Notes under the pieces: model-generated
The model's database searches: none
What the model was told of the DNA's origin: nothing
Seen by the model: only the letters and a program-made list of their open reading frames with translations
DNA from: Microbacterium sp. SY138
Lineage (GTDB): Bacteria > Actinomycetota > Actinomycetes > Actinomycetales > Microbacteriaceae
Direction: 5' to 3'
Length of the DNA: 64,000 bases
Assembly: GCF_039729145.1 (NCBI RefSeq)
Contig: NZ_CP155793.1
Location: 3,410,001-3,474,000, forward strand
Shown here: one piece after another, positions 52,575 to 62,324 of the stretch
Layout of the letters: every line of letters begins with the position of its first letter
Numbering within the stretch: the first letter of the stretch is position 1
Translations under genes and position numbers: made by a program

Positions 52575-53534
52575 ATGGCTGATCCCACCGCGCGGCTGCT
52601 AGCCCTGCTGGCCCTGCTGCAGACCGGACCCGAGCGCTCCGGAACCGAGCTCGCCGCCCGGCTCGGTGTCTCCTCCCGCACCGTGCGGCACGACATCGAG
52701 CGGCTGCGCGACCTCGGATACCCGGTCGACGCCACGCGCGGATCCGTAGGCGGATACCGTCTCGGCGCGGGCGGCAAGCTCCCCCCGCTGCTCCTCGACG
52801 ACGAGGAAGCGGTGGCGGTCACGGTCGGACTCCGCGCTGCAGCGGGCATCGCCGGGGTGGCGGAGTCGGGGGCCAGGGCTCTCGCCAAGCTCGAACAGGT
52901 GCTGCCCTCGCACCTGCGCCCCACGGTGGATGCGCTCCGCTCGAGCGTCGACCGCGCCCCGGAGAACAACGACACCGACGCGCCGGACCCGGAGGTCGAC
53001 GCCGCGTCGCTGCAGGCCATCGCGAGCGCGATCCGCAACGAGGAATGGCTGCGCTTCGACTACGAGGGCGCGCCCGTGCTGGTCGAGCCGTATCGGCTGC
53101 TCACCTGGGTGCGGCGCTGGTATCTGGTCGCCCGCAACCCCGCGACCGACGAGTGGGGGACGTACCGTGTCGACTGGATGGAGCTGCGGATGCCGACCCA
53201 TCGCCGCTTCGATCCCCAGCCGCTGCCCGGCGGCGACTACACGGCGTTCGCGATGCGGACCATCGCCGTGAGCGGGTGGATCGTGCACGCCCGGCTGCGC
53301 ATCGATGCGCCGGCCGCGGCGGTGCTCGCACGGATCCACGCCGCGGTCGGGGTGGTCGAACCGGTCGACGACGAGCACTGCATCCTCGTCACCGGCGCCG
53401 ACAGCCTCGACACCGTCGCCGCCTACATCGGGATGCTCATGATGGACTTCACGGTCGAGAGTCCGCCCGAGCTGATCCCGCGCCTGCAGCTGCTCTCCGA
53501 GCGCTACGCACGCGCGGTGGCCGGGAGCACATGA
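52575..53534 (+). CDS. WYL-domain transcriptional regulator
   Basis: A 319-residue regulator: HTH_11 winged helix (ALLQTGPERSGTELAARLGVSSRTVRHDIERLRDLGYPV), middle WYL-like domain (RFDYEGAPVLVEPYRLLTWVRRWYLVARN) and WCX tail. ATG at 52575 has GAGGAG 6 bases upstream. Likely controls the divergent epoxide hydrolase gene in response to an unknown ligand. Confidence 0.9.
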   Translation: MADPTARLLALLALLQTGPERSGTELAARLGVSSRTVRHDIERLRDLGYPVDATRGSVGGYRLGAGGKLPPLLLDDEEAVAVTVGLRAAAGIAGVAESGARALAKLEQVLPSHLRPTVDALRSSVDRAPENNDTDAPDPEVDAASLQAIASAIRNEEWLRFDYEGAPVLVEPYRLLTWVRRWYLVARNPATDEWGTYRVDWMELRMPTHRRFDPQPLPGGDYTAFAMRTIAVSGWIVHARLRIDAPAAAVLARIHAAVGVVEPVDDEHCILVTGADSLDTVAAYIGMLMMDFTVESPPELIPRLQLLSERYARAVAGST

Positions 53535-53536
53535 AA

Positions 53537-53569
53537 GACCCCGCCGGCCTGCATGAGGCCGACGGGGTC
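53537..53569. terminator. Bidirectional intrinsic terminator
   Basis: GACCCCG-C-CGGCCT pairs with AGGCCG-A-CGGGGTC around a GCATG loop, between the WYL gene stop and the glyS stop. Confidence 0.85.
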
Positions 53570-53583
53570 CGGATGCCGCGTGC

Positions 53584-54969
53584 TCAGGCGCCGCGCAGGC
53601 GCTCGGCCAGGTACGCGTGCAGCTCGTCGATCGAGACGCGTTCCTGCGCCATGGTGTCGCGGTCGCGCACGGTGACGGCACGGTCGTCGAGGGAGTCGAA
53701 GTCGACCGTGACGCAGAACGGGGTGCCGATCTCATCCTGACGACGGTAGCGGCGACCGATCGCACCGGCGTCGTCGAAGTCGACAGCCCACGAGCTGCGG
53801 AGCGTGTCGGCGACCTCGCGCGCGAGCGGCGACAGGTTCTCGTTGCGGCTCAGCGGCAGCACGGCGGCCTTGACCGGAGCCAGGCGCGGGTCGAGCTTGA
53901 GCACCGTGCGCACATCGGTGCCACCCTTGGCGTTGGGCACCTGCTCCTCACGGTAGGCGTCGACGAGGAACGCCATCATCGCGCGGGTGAGACCGAAAGA
54001 CGGCTCGATCACGTACGGGGTGTAACGCTCGCCCGTTGCCTGGTCGAAGTACGTCAGGCTCTGGCCGGACGCCTCGCTGTGGCTGGAGAGGTCGTAGTCG
54101 GTGCGGTTGGCGACGCCCATGAGCTCGCCCCACTCCTTGCCGGTGAAGCCGAACTTGTACTCGACGTCGATCGTGCCGGCGGAGTAGTGCGCGCGATCGT
54201 CCTCCGGAACGTCGAACTGACGCATGTTCTCGGGGTCGATGCCGAGATCGATGAACCAGTTCCAGCAGGCCTCGACCCAGTGCTCGAACCACTCCTGCGC
54301 CTCGGCCGGCGGCGTGAAGAATTCGATCTCCATCTGCTCGAACTCGCGAGTGCGGAAGATGAAGTTTCCGGGCGTGATCTCGTTGCGGAACGCCTTGCCG
54401 ACCTGGCCGATGCCGAACGGCGGCTTCTTGCGGCTCGCGGTGAGCACGTTCGAGAAGTTCACGAAGATGCCCTGCGCAGTCTCGGGGCGCAGGTAGTAGA
54501 GACCCGACTCGTCGTCGACGACGCCGAGGTAGGTCTTGACCAGACCGGAGAATGCCTTGGGCTCGGTGTACTGCCCCTTGGTGCCGCAGTTCGGGCAGGG
54601 GATGTCGGCGAGACCGTTCTCGGCCTTCCGACCCTTGCGCGCCTCGAAGTCCTCGATGAGGTTATCGGCGCGGAAGCGCTTGTGGCACTGCAGGCACTCG
54701 ACCAGCGGGTCGGTGAAGGTCGCGACGTGACCCGACGCCTCCCACACGCGCTTGGGCAGGATGATGCTGGAGTCGAGGCCGACCATGTCGCCACGACCGC
54801 GCACGAACGTCTGCCACCACTGCCGGCGGATGTTCTCCTTGAGCTCCGTACCGAGGGGGCCGTAGTCCCAGGCCGACCGGGAACCGCCGTAGATCTCACC
54901 CGCTTGGAACACGAACCCGCGGTGGCGGGCGAGGGCGATGACCTTGTCGAGGCGGGACTGTTCGGCCAT
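53584..54969 (-). CDS. glyS: Glycine--tRNA ligase (alpha2 type)
   Basis: A 461-residue class II aminoacyl-tRNA synthetase charging tRNA-Gly. Motif 2 is in [20 protein letters not shown], motif 3 in [10 protein letters not shown]; zinc-type Cys pairs CLQC and CPNC are near 92-125; the C-terminal anticodon-binding domain follows. ATG at 54969 has GGAG 6 bases upstream. Essential housekeeping gene, single-chain form. Confidence 0.97.
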   Translation of the reverse strand: MAEQSRLDKVIALARHRGFVFQAGEIYGGSRSAWDYGPLGTELKENIRRQWWQTFVRGRGDMVGLDSSIILPKRVWEASGHVATFTDPLVECLQCHKRFRADNLIEDFEARKGRKAENGLADIPCPNCGTKGQYTEPKAFSGLVKTYLGVVDDESGLYYLRPETAQGIFVNFSNVLTASRKKPPFGIGQVGKAFRNEITPGNFIFRTREFEQMEIEFFTPPAEAQEWFEHWVEACWNWFIDLGIDPENMRQFDVPEDDRAHYSAGTIDVEYKFGFTGKEWGELMGVANRTDYDLSSHSEASGQSLTYFDQATGERYTPYVIEPSFGLTRAMMAFLVDAYREEQVPNAKGGTDVRTVLKLDPRLAPVKAAVLPLSRNENLSPLAREVADTLRSSWAVDFDDAGAIGRRYRRQDEIGTPFCVTVDFDSLDDRAVTVRDRDTMAQERVSIDELHAYLAERLRGA

Positions 54970-55084
54970 GGTGGCTCCAATGGTCGGATGCGGGAGGAAA
55001 CCCGTGAACACGGGCACCTCATTCTATCCGTGGTTCCCGCGCGCTCCCTGGCCCCGGCGGCTGCGCCGGAGTAGCGTCCTGGGG

Positions 55085-56554
55085 ATGAGCACTGCAGCGC
55101 GAACACCGCGGACCCGCGACGACGACACCCGGTTCTTCGGGCAACCGTGGGCCCTGGTGCACATCTTCGGCGTGGAGATGTGGGAGCGCTTCAGCTTCTA
55201 CGGCATGCAGGGCATCCTGCTCATCTACCTGTACTTCTCGCTGACCGAAGGCGGCCTCGGCATCCCCAAGGCGATCGCGGGCGGCATCGTGGGCGCGTAC
55301 GGAGGATCGGTCTACCTCTCGACGATCCTGGGCGCGTGGCTCGCGGATCGCCTGTTCGGCGCGGAGCGGGTGCTGTTCGTCAGCGCGATGGTGATCGTGG
55401 CGGGACACCTCGCCCTCGCCCTGCTCCCCGGAGCGGTGGGTGTCGGCGTCGGCCTGGTGCTCGTCGCACTCGGCTCCGGTGGACTCAAGGCCAATGCGAC
55501 GTCGGTCGTGGGCAGTCTCTACAGCGCCGACGATCCACGACGGGATGCCGGGTTCTCGCTGTTCTACCTCGGCATCAACCTCGGCGCCTTCCTGGGTCCG
55601 ATCCTCACCGGCATCCTGCAGTCCTCGCTCGGCTTCCACTACGGCTTCGGGCTCGCGGCCGTCGGGATGACGCTGGGACTCATCCAGTACGCGTTCGGCC
55701 GCACGTCGCTGCCCGCCTCGGCGCGGGAGGTGCCGAACCCGCTCCCGAAGTCCCGCTACCTTCTGGTCGGGCTCATCGCCGGTGGCGCGGTCGTACTCGT
55801 CGCCGTCCTGGTGCTGACCGGCGTGATCCGGCCCGACAACCTCGCCACCCTCGTGATCGGCGTCACGATCGTCGCCGCCGTCGCCTACTTCTCGGTGATC
55901 CTCGGCAGCCGTCGCATCGACGCCACCGAACGCTCCCGGGTGTGGGCGTTCCTGCCGCTGTTCATCACGAGCGTCGCATTCTGGTCGCTGTACCAGCAGC
56001 AGTTCACCGTGCTGACGATCTACTCCGACCAGCGCCTGGACCGGAATCTCTTCGGATGGGAGATGCCCGTGTCGTGGGTGCAGTCCATCAATCCGGTGTT
56101 CATCATCATCCTGTCCGGCGTCTTCGCGGCGATCTGGACCAAGCTCGGGAAGCGACAGCCCTCGACCCCGGTCAAGTTCGCGCTGGCCGCGATCATCATG
56201 GGATCGGCGTTCCTGCTCTTCCTGCCGTTCGCCGGCGGAGGAGCGAACTCCACGCCGCTGCTCGCGATCGTCGGGATCCTCTTCGTGTTCACCGTGGCCG
56301 AGCTGCTCATCTCGCCGGTCGGCCTGTCGGCGGCGACCAAGCTCGCGCCGACCGTGTTCCGCACGCAGATGGTCGCGCTGTTCTTCCTGTCGATCGCGCT
56401 GGGCACGGCGATCTCCGGCTGGCTCGTGCAGTTCTACGACCCGGAGAACGAGGTGCCCTTCTTCTCGATCCTCGGCGGCATCGCCATCGTGGTCGGCATC
56501 GGGCTGCTGCTCAGCGTGAAGCCCGTGCTGAAGCTCATGCGCGGGGTGCGCTGA
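55085..56554 (+). CDS. POT-family oligopeptide:H+ symporter
   Basis: A 489-residue transporter with about 14 helices. The proton-coupling ExxERF motif is EMWERFSFYGMQGILLIYL; GGxxADRLFGAER and FSLFYLGINLGAFLGP (PTR2 signature region) follow. It imports di- and tripeptides. ATG at 55085; ribosome binding site is weak. Divergent from glyS. Confidence 0.92.
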   Translation: MSTAARTPRTRDDDTRFFGQPWALVHIFGVEMWERFSFYGMQGILLIYLYFSLTEGGLGIPKAIAGGIVGAYGGSVYLSTILGAWLADRLFGAERVLFVSAMVIVAGHLALALLPGAVGVGVGLVLVALGSGGLKANATSVVGSLYSADDPRRDAGFSLFYLGINLGAFLGPILTGILQSSLGFHYGFGLAAVGMTLGLIQYAFGRTSLPASAREVPNPLPKSRYLLVGLIAGGAVVLVAVLVLTGVIRPDNLATLVIGVTIVAAVAYFSVILGSRRIDATERSRVWAFLPLFITSVAFWSLYQQQFTVLTIYSDQRLDRNLFGWEMPVSWVQSINPVFIIILSGVFAAIWTKLGKRQPSTPVKFALAAIIMGSAFLLFLPFAGGGANSTPLLAIVGILFVFTVAELLISPVGLSAATKLAPTVFRTQMVALFFLSIALGTAISGWLVQFYDPENEVPFFSILGGIAIVVGIGLLLSVKPVLKLMRGVR

Positions 56555-56594
56555 GCGCTCCGCGTCCGCAGATCACGCGGTGAAGCGGATCCTC

Positions 56595-57284
56595 TCAGGC
56601 CGTGAAGAGGTAGCCGCGCGCGGTGTCGTACCCGGCGATCCGGAGGCCGCTGCCGAGCAGACCCTCCATCTGCGCACGCAGGCGCAGGCGCCACTCGTGA
56701 GCGGCCGCAGGATCGGAGACGCGCAGCGCCTCGATGTCGGCCGGGATCTCGAGGGTCTCCACGACCGTGTCGTCGGCCGGAGGCTTGGCGATGTCGGCGA
56801 GCGCCCACTCGACATCGAGGCGGTCGCTCTCATCGCCCGCGTCGCCGCCGCCGAAGATGCCGTAGCGGTTGACCGAGTAGCCGGTCGCGCGTGCGCCGAG
56901 CACGGTGAAGAAGAAGTGCGCGTTGCGTGCCACGAGCGGATCGAACACCCACGTGATGCGGCCGACGTCGCGGGAGAACGCCCACTGGCGCTGGTGCTCC
57001 TTGAGCTCGCGACCCCAACCGCGACCGCGGTATTCGGGGAGCAGGGCGGTGATGTGCGAGTGCATCGCACGGCGCGCGGGCTCGCCGAAGAAGGCGATGG
57101 AGGCGCCCACCATGCGCTCGTCGTCGCCCTCACCGTCGAAGAAGCCGACGACGTAGTTGCCCGACTGCTGCAGGGCACGCAGGGTTCCGGCATCCACCAC
57201 GCGCTGCGGACCCCGGATGGAGTCGAGCAGGCCCTGCGCGTCGAGGATGAGTTCAACGGTGTCGAGATCACGGATGGTTCGCAC
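56595..57284 (-). CDS. GNAT-family acetyltransferase-like protein
   Basis: A 229-residue protein with a GNAT fold. The acetyl-CoA pyrophosphate loop reads LLPEYRGRGWGRELK; SHITALLPEYRGRG and RITWVFDPLVARNAHFF place it with the predicted acetyltransferases of the COG3375 type. The latter part is unusual for GNATs and may bind the acceptor. GTG at 57284 is the only sensible start. Function unknown. Divergent from the MFS exporter. Confidence 0.82.
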   Translation of the reverse strand: MRTIRDLDTVELILDAQGLLDSIRGPQRVVDAGTLRALQQSGNYVVGFFDGEGDDERMVGASIAFFGEPARRAMHSHITALLPEYRGRGWGRELKEHQRQWAFSRDVGRITWVFDPLVARNAHFFFTVLGARATGYSVNRYGIFGGGDAGDESDRLDVEWALADIAKPPADDTVVETLEIPADIEALRVSDPAAAHEWRLRLRAQMEGLLGSGLRIAGYDTARGYLFTA

Positions 57285-57384
57285 GCACCCAGTCTGCCCC
57301 TCCTCGGCCCGTTCGAGGAATCGGAGGCGCGTATCGCATCCGCTGATCGACCCCGCACCGCTCGATCGCCGATAGCCTGAGCCG

Positions 57385-58824
57385 GTGGGTGCGAGTGACG
57401 ACAGAGCCAGGAAGCGGCTCTCCCGCACCCCTCCCAAGTGGGCGATCGTCGCCGTGCTCGCCTTCGCGGGCCTCTGCTCGTCGTTCATGTTCACGCTGGT
57501 CGTGCCGCTGCAGGCCGAGCTGCCGCAGCTGCTGAACGCCTCGCGCGAAGACACGACGTGGGTCGTCACGATCACCCTGCTCGTCGCCGCGGTCGCCACC
57601 CCCATCTCGGGCCGCCTCGGAGACATGTACGGCAAGCGCCGGGTCGTGATCGCACTCCTCGCGATCCTGATCCTCGGTTCCGTGATCGCCGCGGTCTCCG
57701 GTTCGATCGTCGGCGTGATCATCGGTCGCGCACTCCAGGGTGCGGTGACGGGCGTCGTGCCGCTCGGCATCGCGATCATGCGCGACGTGCTGCCACCCGA
57801 GCGCCTCGGCACCGCCGTGGCCCTCATGAGCGCGACGATGGGCGTCGGTGGGGCGATCGGCATGCCCGTGGCCGCCCTCCTCGCCCAGAACGCCGACTGG
57901 CACATGCTCTTCTGGCTCGCGGCCGCCCTCGGTGCCGTCGGCCTCGCGCTGGTGCTCGCGGTGATCCCCGAGGACGTGCTGCGCTCCCCCGGCCGACTCG
58001 ACGTGATCGGCGCCATCGGCCTCGCGATCGGCCTCACCGGCATCCTTCTCTTCGTCTCGCGGGGCGCGCAGTGGGGCTGGACCTCACCACTGACGCTCAC
58101 GTGCATCATCGGCGGACTCGCGGTGCTCCTGGTGTGGGGCTGGTACCAGCTGCGCACCACGGACCCTCTGCTCGATCTCCGAGTCGCCGCGCGGCCGGCG
58201 GTGCTGTTCACCAACATCGCCGCGATCGGCATGGGCTTCGCGCTCTTCGCCTCGAACGTGACGTTCCCGCAGATGCTCGAAGCGCCGGCCACCGGTGGCG
58301 GATTCGGCCTCGACATGGTCGCCGCATCACTCGTGATCATGCCGGCAGGCCTGGTGATGATGGTGATCTCGCCGCTCTCGGGCTGGCTCGAGCGCACGGT
58401 CGGTCCGCGCCCGCTGTTCACGGTCGGCGCCACCGCGATCGTGCTCGCCTACGTGTTCGTGCTGCTGTGGTCGAGCGAGGTGTGGCACGTCCTCATCGCG
58501 AACCTGCTGATCGGCGTCGGGATCGGCTTCACGTTCGCCGCGATGCCGATGATCATCATGCGTTCCGTCCCGGCCAACGAGACCGGAGCGTCGAACGGGC
58601 TGAACGCGCTGTTCCGGTCGATCGGAACGTCGGGAGCCTCAGCCGTGATGGGTGGCGTCCTGGCCGCGATGAGCATGGACATCGACGGCGTCGCCGTTCC
58701 CACCAGGGCCGCGTTCGAGGTGTGCTTCTGGCTCGCGATCGCCGCGGGGGCGATCGCCATGGTGCTGTCGCTCTTCATCCCGAGGCAGCGCGCAGCGGAG
58801 CAGCATCCGTCACTGCCCGACTGA
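57385..58824 (+). CDS. MFS exporter, DHA2 (14-helix) type
   Basis: A 479-residue drug:H+ antiporter-like protein with about 14 helices. Motif A is GRLGDMYGKRRVV and motif C-like GVGGAIGMPVAALLA is present. It probably exports a hydrophobic compound. The GTG start follows a GATAGCCT element closely, so the mRNA may be leaderless. Divergent from a GNAT gene. Confidence 0.9.
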   Translation: MGASDDRARKRLSRTPPKWAIVAVLAFAGLCSSFMFTLVVPLQAELPQLLNASREDTTWVVTITLLVAAVATPISGRLGDMYGKRRVVIALLAILILGSVIAAVSGSIVGVIIGRALQGAVTGVVPLGIAIMRDVLPPERLGTAVALMSATMGVGGAIGMPVAALLAQNADWHMLFWLAAALGAVGLALVLAVIPEDVLRSPGRLDVIGAIGLAIGLTGILLFVSRGAQWGWTSPLTLTCIIGGLAVLLVWGWYQLRTTDPLLDLRVAARPAVLFTNIAAIGMGFALFASNVTFPQMLEAPATGGGFGLDMVAASLVIMPAGLVMMVISPLSGWLERTVGPRPLFTVGATAIVLAYVFVLLWSSEVWHVLIANLLIGVGIGFTFAAMPMIIMRSVPANETGASNGLNALFRSIGTSGASAVMGGVLAAMSMDIDGVAVPTRAAFEVCFWLAIAAGAIAMVLSLFIPRQRAAEQHPSLPD

Positions 58825-58842
58825 GCCCGTCAGCGACCCACC

Positions 58843-59244
58843 TCAGCGCGCGATCGTGCGCGAATCCGGGTCGTCCTCGCGCGGTGGGCGCAGCCGGTCC
58901 GGGATCGGCCACGACAGGATGAACTGCGTGGTCGCTGGACGGGTCATATCGCCGAAGTCGTCGATCTTCACCACGATCCGTCCCGGAGCACCGTGCTCGT
59001 CGGGAGTCACCTCGAGGATGCGCACCTGCAGCGGGCGCTCGTCCTCGCCGTCCAGCATCCACGGGTCGGCGAGCCAGGCGATGCCGTGCTGTTCGAGAGC
59101 AGCCTCGGCATCGAGCCACTCCGCGGGAGCGGAGACGGGTCGCCCGAGAACGTCGACGGGCACCCACTCGTCCCCATCGGGGTGGATCCATCCGAGCAGC
59201 TCGCCGTCCTCACGGCGGTGCGGGGTCCAGTCAGATCGCGGCAT
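58843..59244 (-). CDS. Conserved hypothetical protein
   Basis: A 133-residue soluble, acidic protein, Trp-rich at the N-terminus (WTPHRREDGELLGWIHPDGDEWVPVDVLGR) with beta-rich ends (RIVVKIDDFGDM, TTQFILSWPIPDRL). No family recognised; similar single-copy proteins of unknown function are common in Microbacteriaceae, as far as I recall. It is convergent with the MFS exporter. Confidence 0.75.
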   Translation of the reverse strand: MPRSDWTPHRREDGELLGWIHPDGDEWVPVDVLGRPVSAPAEWLDAEAALEQHGIAWLADPWMLDGEDERPLQVRILEVTPDEHGAPGRIVVKIDDFGDMTRPATTQFILSWPIPDRLRPPREDDPDSRTIAR

Positions 59245-59273
59245 CCCTCGATGCTAGCGAGGGGGCCCCTGGG

Positions 59274-60239
59274 TCAGTGCGTGTACTCCATGAGCTCGAC
59301 GCCGAGCACGCGGAAGGCGTCGTGCGCACGCAGGCGATGCGTGATCGAGAGGTCGTCGAAGCACACGATGAGCGAGTAGGCGACCCCGGCGCGAGGACCG
59401 GCGAGCACACCCGCCTCGGCGCGCACTCCACGATCGCGACCGGTCTTGTTCACGAACAGGAGGCCGTGCGCATCGTGATCGTGCGCGAACGGGTCGAGAC
59501 CCGTGGAGGCTGCGACCAGGCTCAGATCCTGGTTGAGGCTCAGCCATTCCGACACCTGCGCGCTGACGGCGGCGTCGACCACCTGCGAGTTCACCAGAGC
59601 GGAGAAGAGCCCGGCGAGCTCCCGCGCGGATCCCACGGCGACCTGCGGGGCGTCGTCGGGCCCGCGGCGGTCGCGGAAGCGGTCGAGCAGCGCGGTGCGA
59701 CGCAGCCCGAGCGATTCGATGCGCTCGCGCACCCGATCGTGTCCGACCCGCTGCAGCAGCGCGTTCACCGCGATGGGATCTCCCGCGGTCGCCGCCATCA
59801 CGGCGAGGTCTTCGAGGGGCAGCGCCGGCGCATGCAGATGACGCCACAGTCCCGAGGTCTCCACGGCCTCGACACTCTCGCGCTCGACGATCTCGAACGG
59901 ATCGAGAGCACCGCTCTGGAAGCCCGCAGCGACCTCGATCAGGAGCGGCACCACTCCGAGGCCCGCGATCGGCATCGTGACGTGGTCGTCGCCGGCAAGC
60001 ACGTGCACGTGGTTGTCGAGGTCGACGACGTGCACCGAGACCTGCGCACCGGAATCGACGAGCCCCTCCAGCGAGCGGAGGGTGGCCGTGAACGACCGGC
60101 GTCCGGCGGCGGCTCGTCGCGGGAGTCGACGGCTGGTGCGCTGGGAGCGGCGACCCGCGCCGGATGCCTCCGGGGCGCCGTCGAGGGACTCGGGGGCCGA
60201 GGAGTTGCGGAAGCCTTCACCAGGCTCGAGAGCGCCCAC
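59274..60239 (-). CDS. Class A beta-lactamase-fold protein lacking catalytic residues
   Basis: A 321-residue protein with a class A beta-lactamase fold. The position of the SxxK box reads MPIAGLGVVPLL: Gly93 and Val96 replace the catalytic Ser70 and Lys73. The SDN box reads AGDPIAVN, so its Ser is Gly. The KTG box is kept (FVNKTGRDRGVRAEAGVL). It has no signal peptide, only a basic Arg/Ser-rich head. It therefore cannot act as a serine hydrolase and may bind a peptidoglycan-like or other ligand. GTG at 60239 has AAGGA 6 bases upstream. Confidence 0.82.
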   Translation of the reverse strand: MGALEPGEGFRNSSAPESLDGAPEASGAGRRSQRTSRRLPRRAAAGRRSFTATLRSLEGLVDSGAQVSVHVVDLDNHVHVLAGDDHVTMPIAGLGVVPLLIEVAAGFQSGALDPFEIVERESVEAVETSGLWRHLHAPALPLEDLAVMAATAGDPIAVNALLQRVGHDRVRERIESLGLRRTALLDRFRDRRGPDDAPQVAVGSARELAGLFSALVNSQVVDAAVSAQVSEWLSLNQDLSLVAASTGLDPFAHDHDAHGLLFVNKTGRDRGVRAEAGVLAGPRAGVAYSLIVCFDDLSITHRLRAHDAFRVLGVELMEYTH

Positions 60240-60349
60240 GCTGATCCTTAGGGGGGTGGATGTGCGGGATACCGAGGGGAGACGCTCCCCAGCGGCAGGG
60301 CTATCGTAACCCCACCGCCGGGGGATGCTTCACAGAGTGCGACGATTGG

Positions 60350-62314
60350 TCACCAGATGGTCACTCGCGATGCCGCGGGCAGCCAGAGGGCGTCGGTCTC
60401 GCTCACTCCGAACGCCTCGTAGAAGGCGTCGATGTTGCGCACGATCTGGTTGCAGCGGAACTCGTTCGGCGAGTGCGGGTCGATCGTCAGCAGGCGCAGC
60501 GTCTCGGCATCCCGGCTCTTCTGCTGCCACACCTGCGCCCACGACAGCAGCAGGCGCTGCACGCCCGTGTACCCGTCGATGACCGGGGCCGCCGCGCCGT
60601 CCAACGACAGCTCGTAGGCCTTCAACGCGATGCCGAGTCCGCCGAGGTCGCCGATGTTCTCGCCGATCGTGAGCGCGCCGTTCACGTGGTGCTCGGCATC
60701 CAGCCCCTCGGGGACGAGCGCGTCGTACTGCGCGATCAGGGCCTTCGTGCGTTCCTCGAAAGCCGAGCGGTCGGCATCCGTCCACCAGTCCTGCAACCGG
60801 CCGTCGCCGTCGTAGCGGCTGCCCTGGTCGTCGAATCCGTGGCCGATCTCGTGACCGATGACCGCCCCGATGCCCCCGTAGTTCGCGGCGGCGTCGCGAC
60901 CGGCGTCGAAGAACGGGTACTGCAGGATCGCTGCGGGGAACACGATCTCGTTCATCGACGGGTTGTAATACGCGTTGACCATCTGCGGCGGCATGTGCCA
61001 CTCGGTGCGGTCGATGGGCTTGCCGACCTTGTCGACGTTGCGGTCGTGCTCGAAGATCGATGCGCGACGCACGTTGCCGAACAGGTCGGCCCGGTCGATC
61101 TCGAGGCTGGAGTAGTCGCGCCACACCTCGGGGTGTCCGATCTTCGGGGTGAACGAGTCGAGCTTGGCGAGCGCGCGCTCGCGGGTCTCGGCCGTCATCC
61201 ACTCGAGCTCGGTGATGCTCTGGCGATACGCCTCGATCAGGTGCGCGACCAGCTCGTCCATCGCGGCCTTCGCCGTCGGCGGGTAGTGCCGCTCGACGTA
61301 GACCTTGCCGATCGCCTCGCCGAGCGCGCCCTCGGTGAGCGAGACGCCGCGCTTCCAGCGCTCGCGCATGGTGGGAACGCCGGTGAGCTCGGTGCCGTAG
61401 AACGAGAAATTCTCCTGCACGAGATCATCGGTCAGGTACGGAGCCGCCGCGTGCACGACCTTGGCACGCAGCCACGCCTTCCAGTCGTCGAGGCGCTCGG
61501 GCGTCAGGAGCGAGCCGAGCCCCTCGAAGAAGCTGGGCTGCGAGACCACGACCTCATCGAAGGCCGCCGGGTTCGACGGCGAGACCGCCTCGCGCCACGG
61601 GGTCAGGTCCACCCCGGCGAGCGCCTGCAGTTCGTCCCACGTCTTGAGGTTGTAGGTGGCCACCGCGTCACGGCTGCGCACGTTGTCCCAGTGGTGCCCG
61701 GCGAGCTCGGTCTCGAGCGCGATCGCACGGTCGGCGGTCGTCGCGGCGTCGGCGACGCCGGCCAGGCCGAGCAGCCGCTCGAGGTGTGCACGGTAGGCGG
61801 TCCGGGTGGCGGCGAACGTGTCGAGGCGGAAGTAGCTCTCGTCCGGCAGCGACAGACCCGCCTGCACGAGCACCGGAAGGTAGCGCTCGGGGTTGCCCGG
61901 GTCGCCGTCGACGTACAGGCCGATGACCGATGCACGGCCGTCGCGGTCGTAGGTGCCGACGGTGCGCAGGAACGAGGGGATGCCGTCGATCGCGTCGATC
62001 TCGGCGAGGGTCTCGGCCAGCGGCGTCACTCCGGCGGCATCGATGCGCTCGGTGTCCATGAAGCTCGCGAACAGATCGCCGATCTTACGGGCGAGGGTAC
62101 CCTCCTCGGCGTCCTGCGACTCCTCGATGATCGCGCGCACGTCTTTCTCCGCCTGCTCGGCGAGGAGGTGGAACGAGCCCCAGCGCGCCTTGTCGCCCGG
62201 GATCTCGGTGCGGGCGAGCCACGCCCCGTTCACGTGACGATAGAGGTCGTCCTGCGGGCGGATGTCGGAGCTGAACTCATCAAGGGCGAGGCCCACGGGA
62301 AGAACGTCAGTCAT
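60350..62314 (-). CDS. M13-family zinc metallopeptidase (PepO-like)
   Basis: A 654-residue neprilysin-type endopeptidase. Zinc ligands are in GHEIGHGFDD (H488, E489, H492) and GENIGDLGG; NAYYNP binds the substrate backbone. The N-terminal helical domain (IRPQDDLYRHVNGAWL) is complete. There is no signal peptide, so it acts in the cytosol on oligopeptides. The ATG is used as start. Confidence 0.95.
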   Translation of the reverse strand: MTDVLPVGLALDEFSSDIRPQDDLYRHVNGAWLARTEIPGDKARWGSFHLLAEQAEKDVRAIIEESQDAEEGTLARKIGDLFASFMDTERIDAAGVTPLAETLAEIDAIDGIPSFLRTVGTYDRDGRASVIGLYVDGDPGNPERYLPVLVQAGLSLPDESYFRLDTFAATRTAYRAHLERLLGLAGVADAATTADRAIALETELAGHHWDNVRSRDAVATYNLKTWDELQALAGVDLTPWREAVSPSNPAAFDEVVVSQPSFFEGLGSLLTPERLDDWKAWLRAKVVHAAAPYLTDDLVQENFSFYGTELTGVPTMRERWKRGVSLTEGALGEAIGKVYVERHYPPTAKAAMDELVAHLIEAYRQSITELEWMTAETRERALAKLDSFTPKIGHPEVWRDYSSLEIDRADLFGNVRRASIFEHDRNVDKVGKPIDRTEWHMPPQMVNAYYNPSMNEIVFPAAILQYPFFDAGRDAAANYGGIGAVIGHEIGHGFDDQGSRYDGDGRLQDWWTDADRSAFEERTKALIAQYDALVPEGLDAEHHVNGALTIGENIGDLGGLGIALKAYELSLDGAAAPVIDGYTGVQRLLLSWAQVWQQKSRDAETLRLLTIDPHSPNEFRCNQIVRNIDAFYEAFGVSETDALWLPAASRVTIW

Positions 62315-62324
62315 GCGCTCCAGC

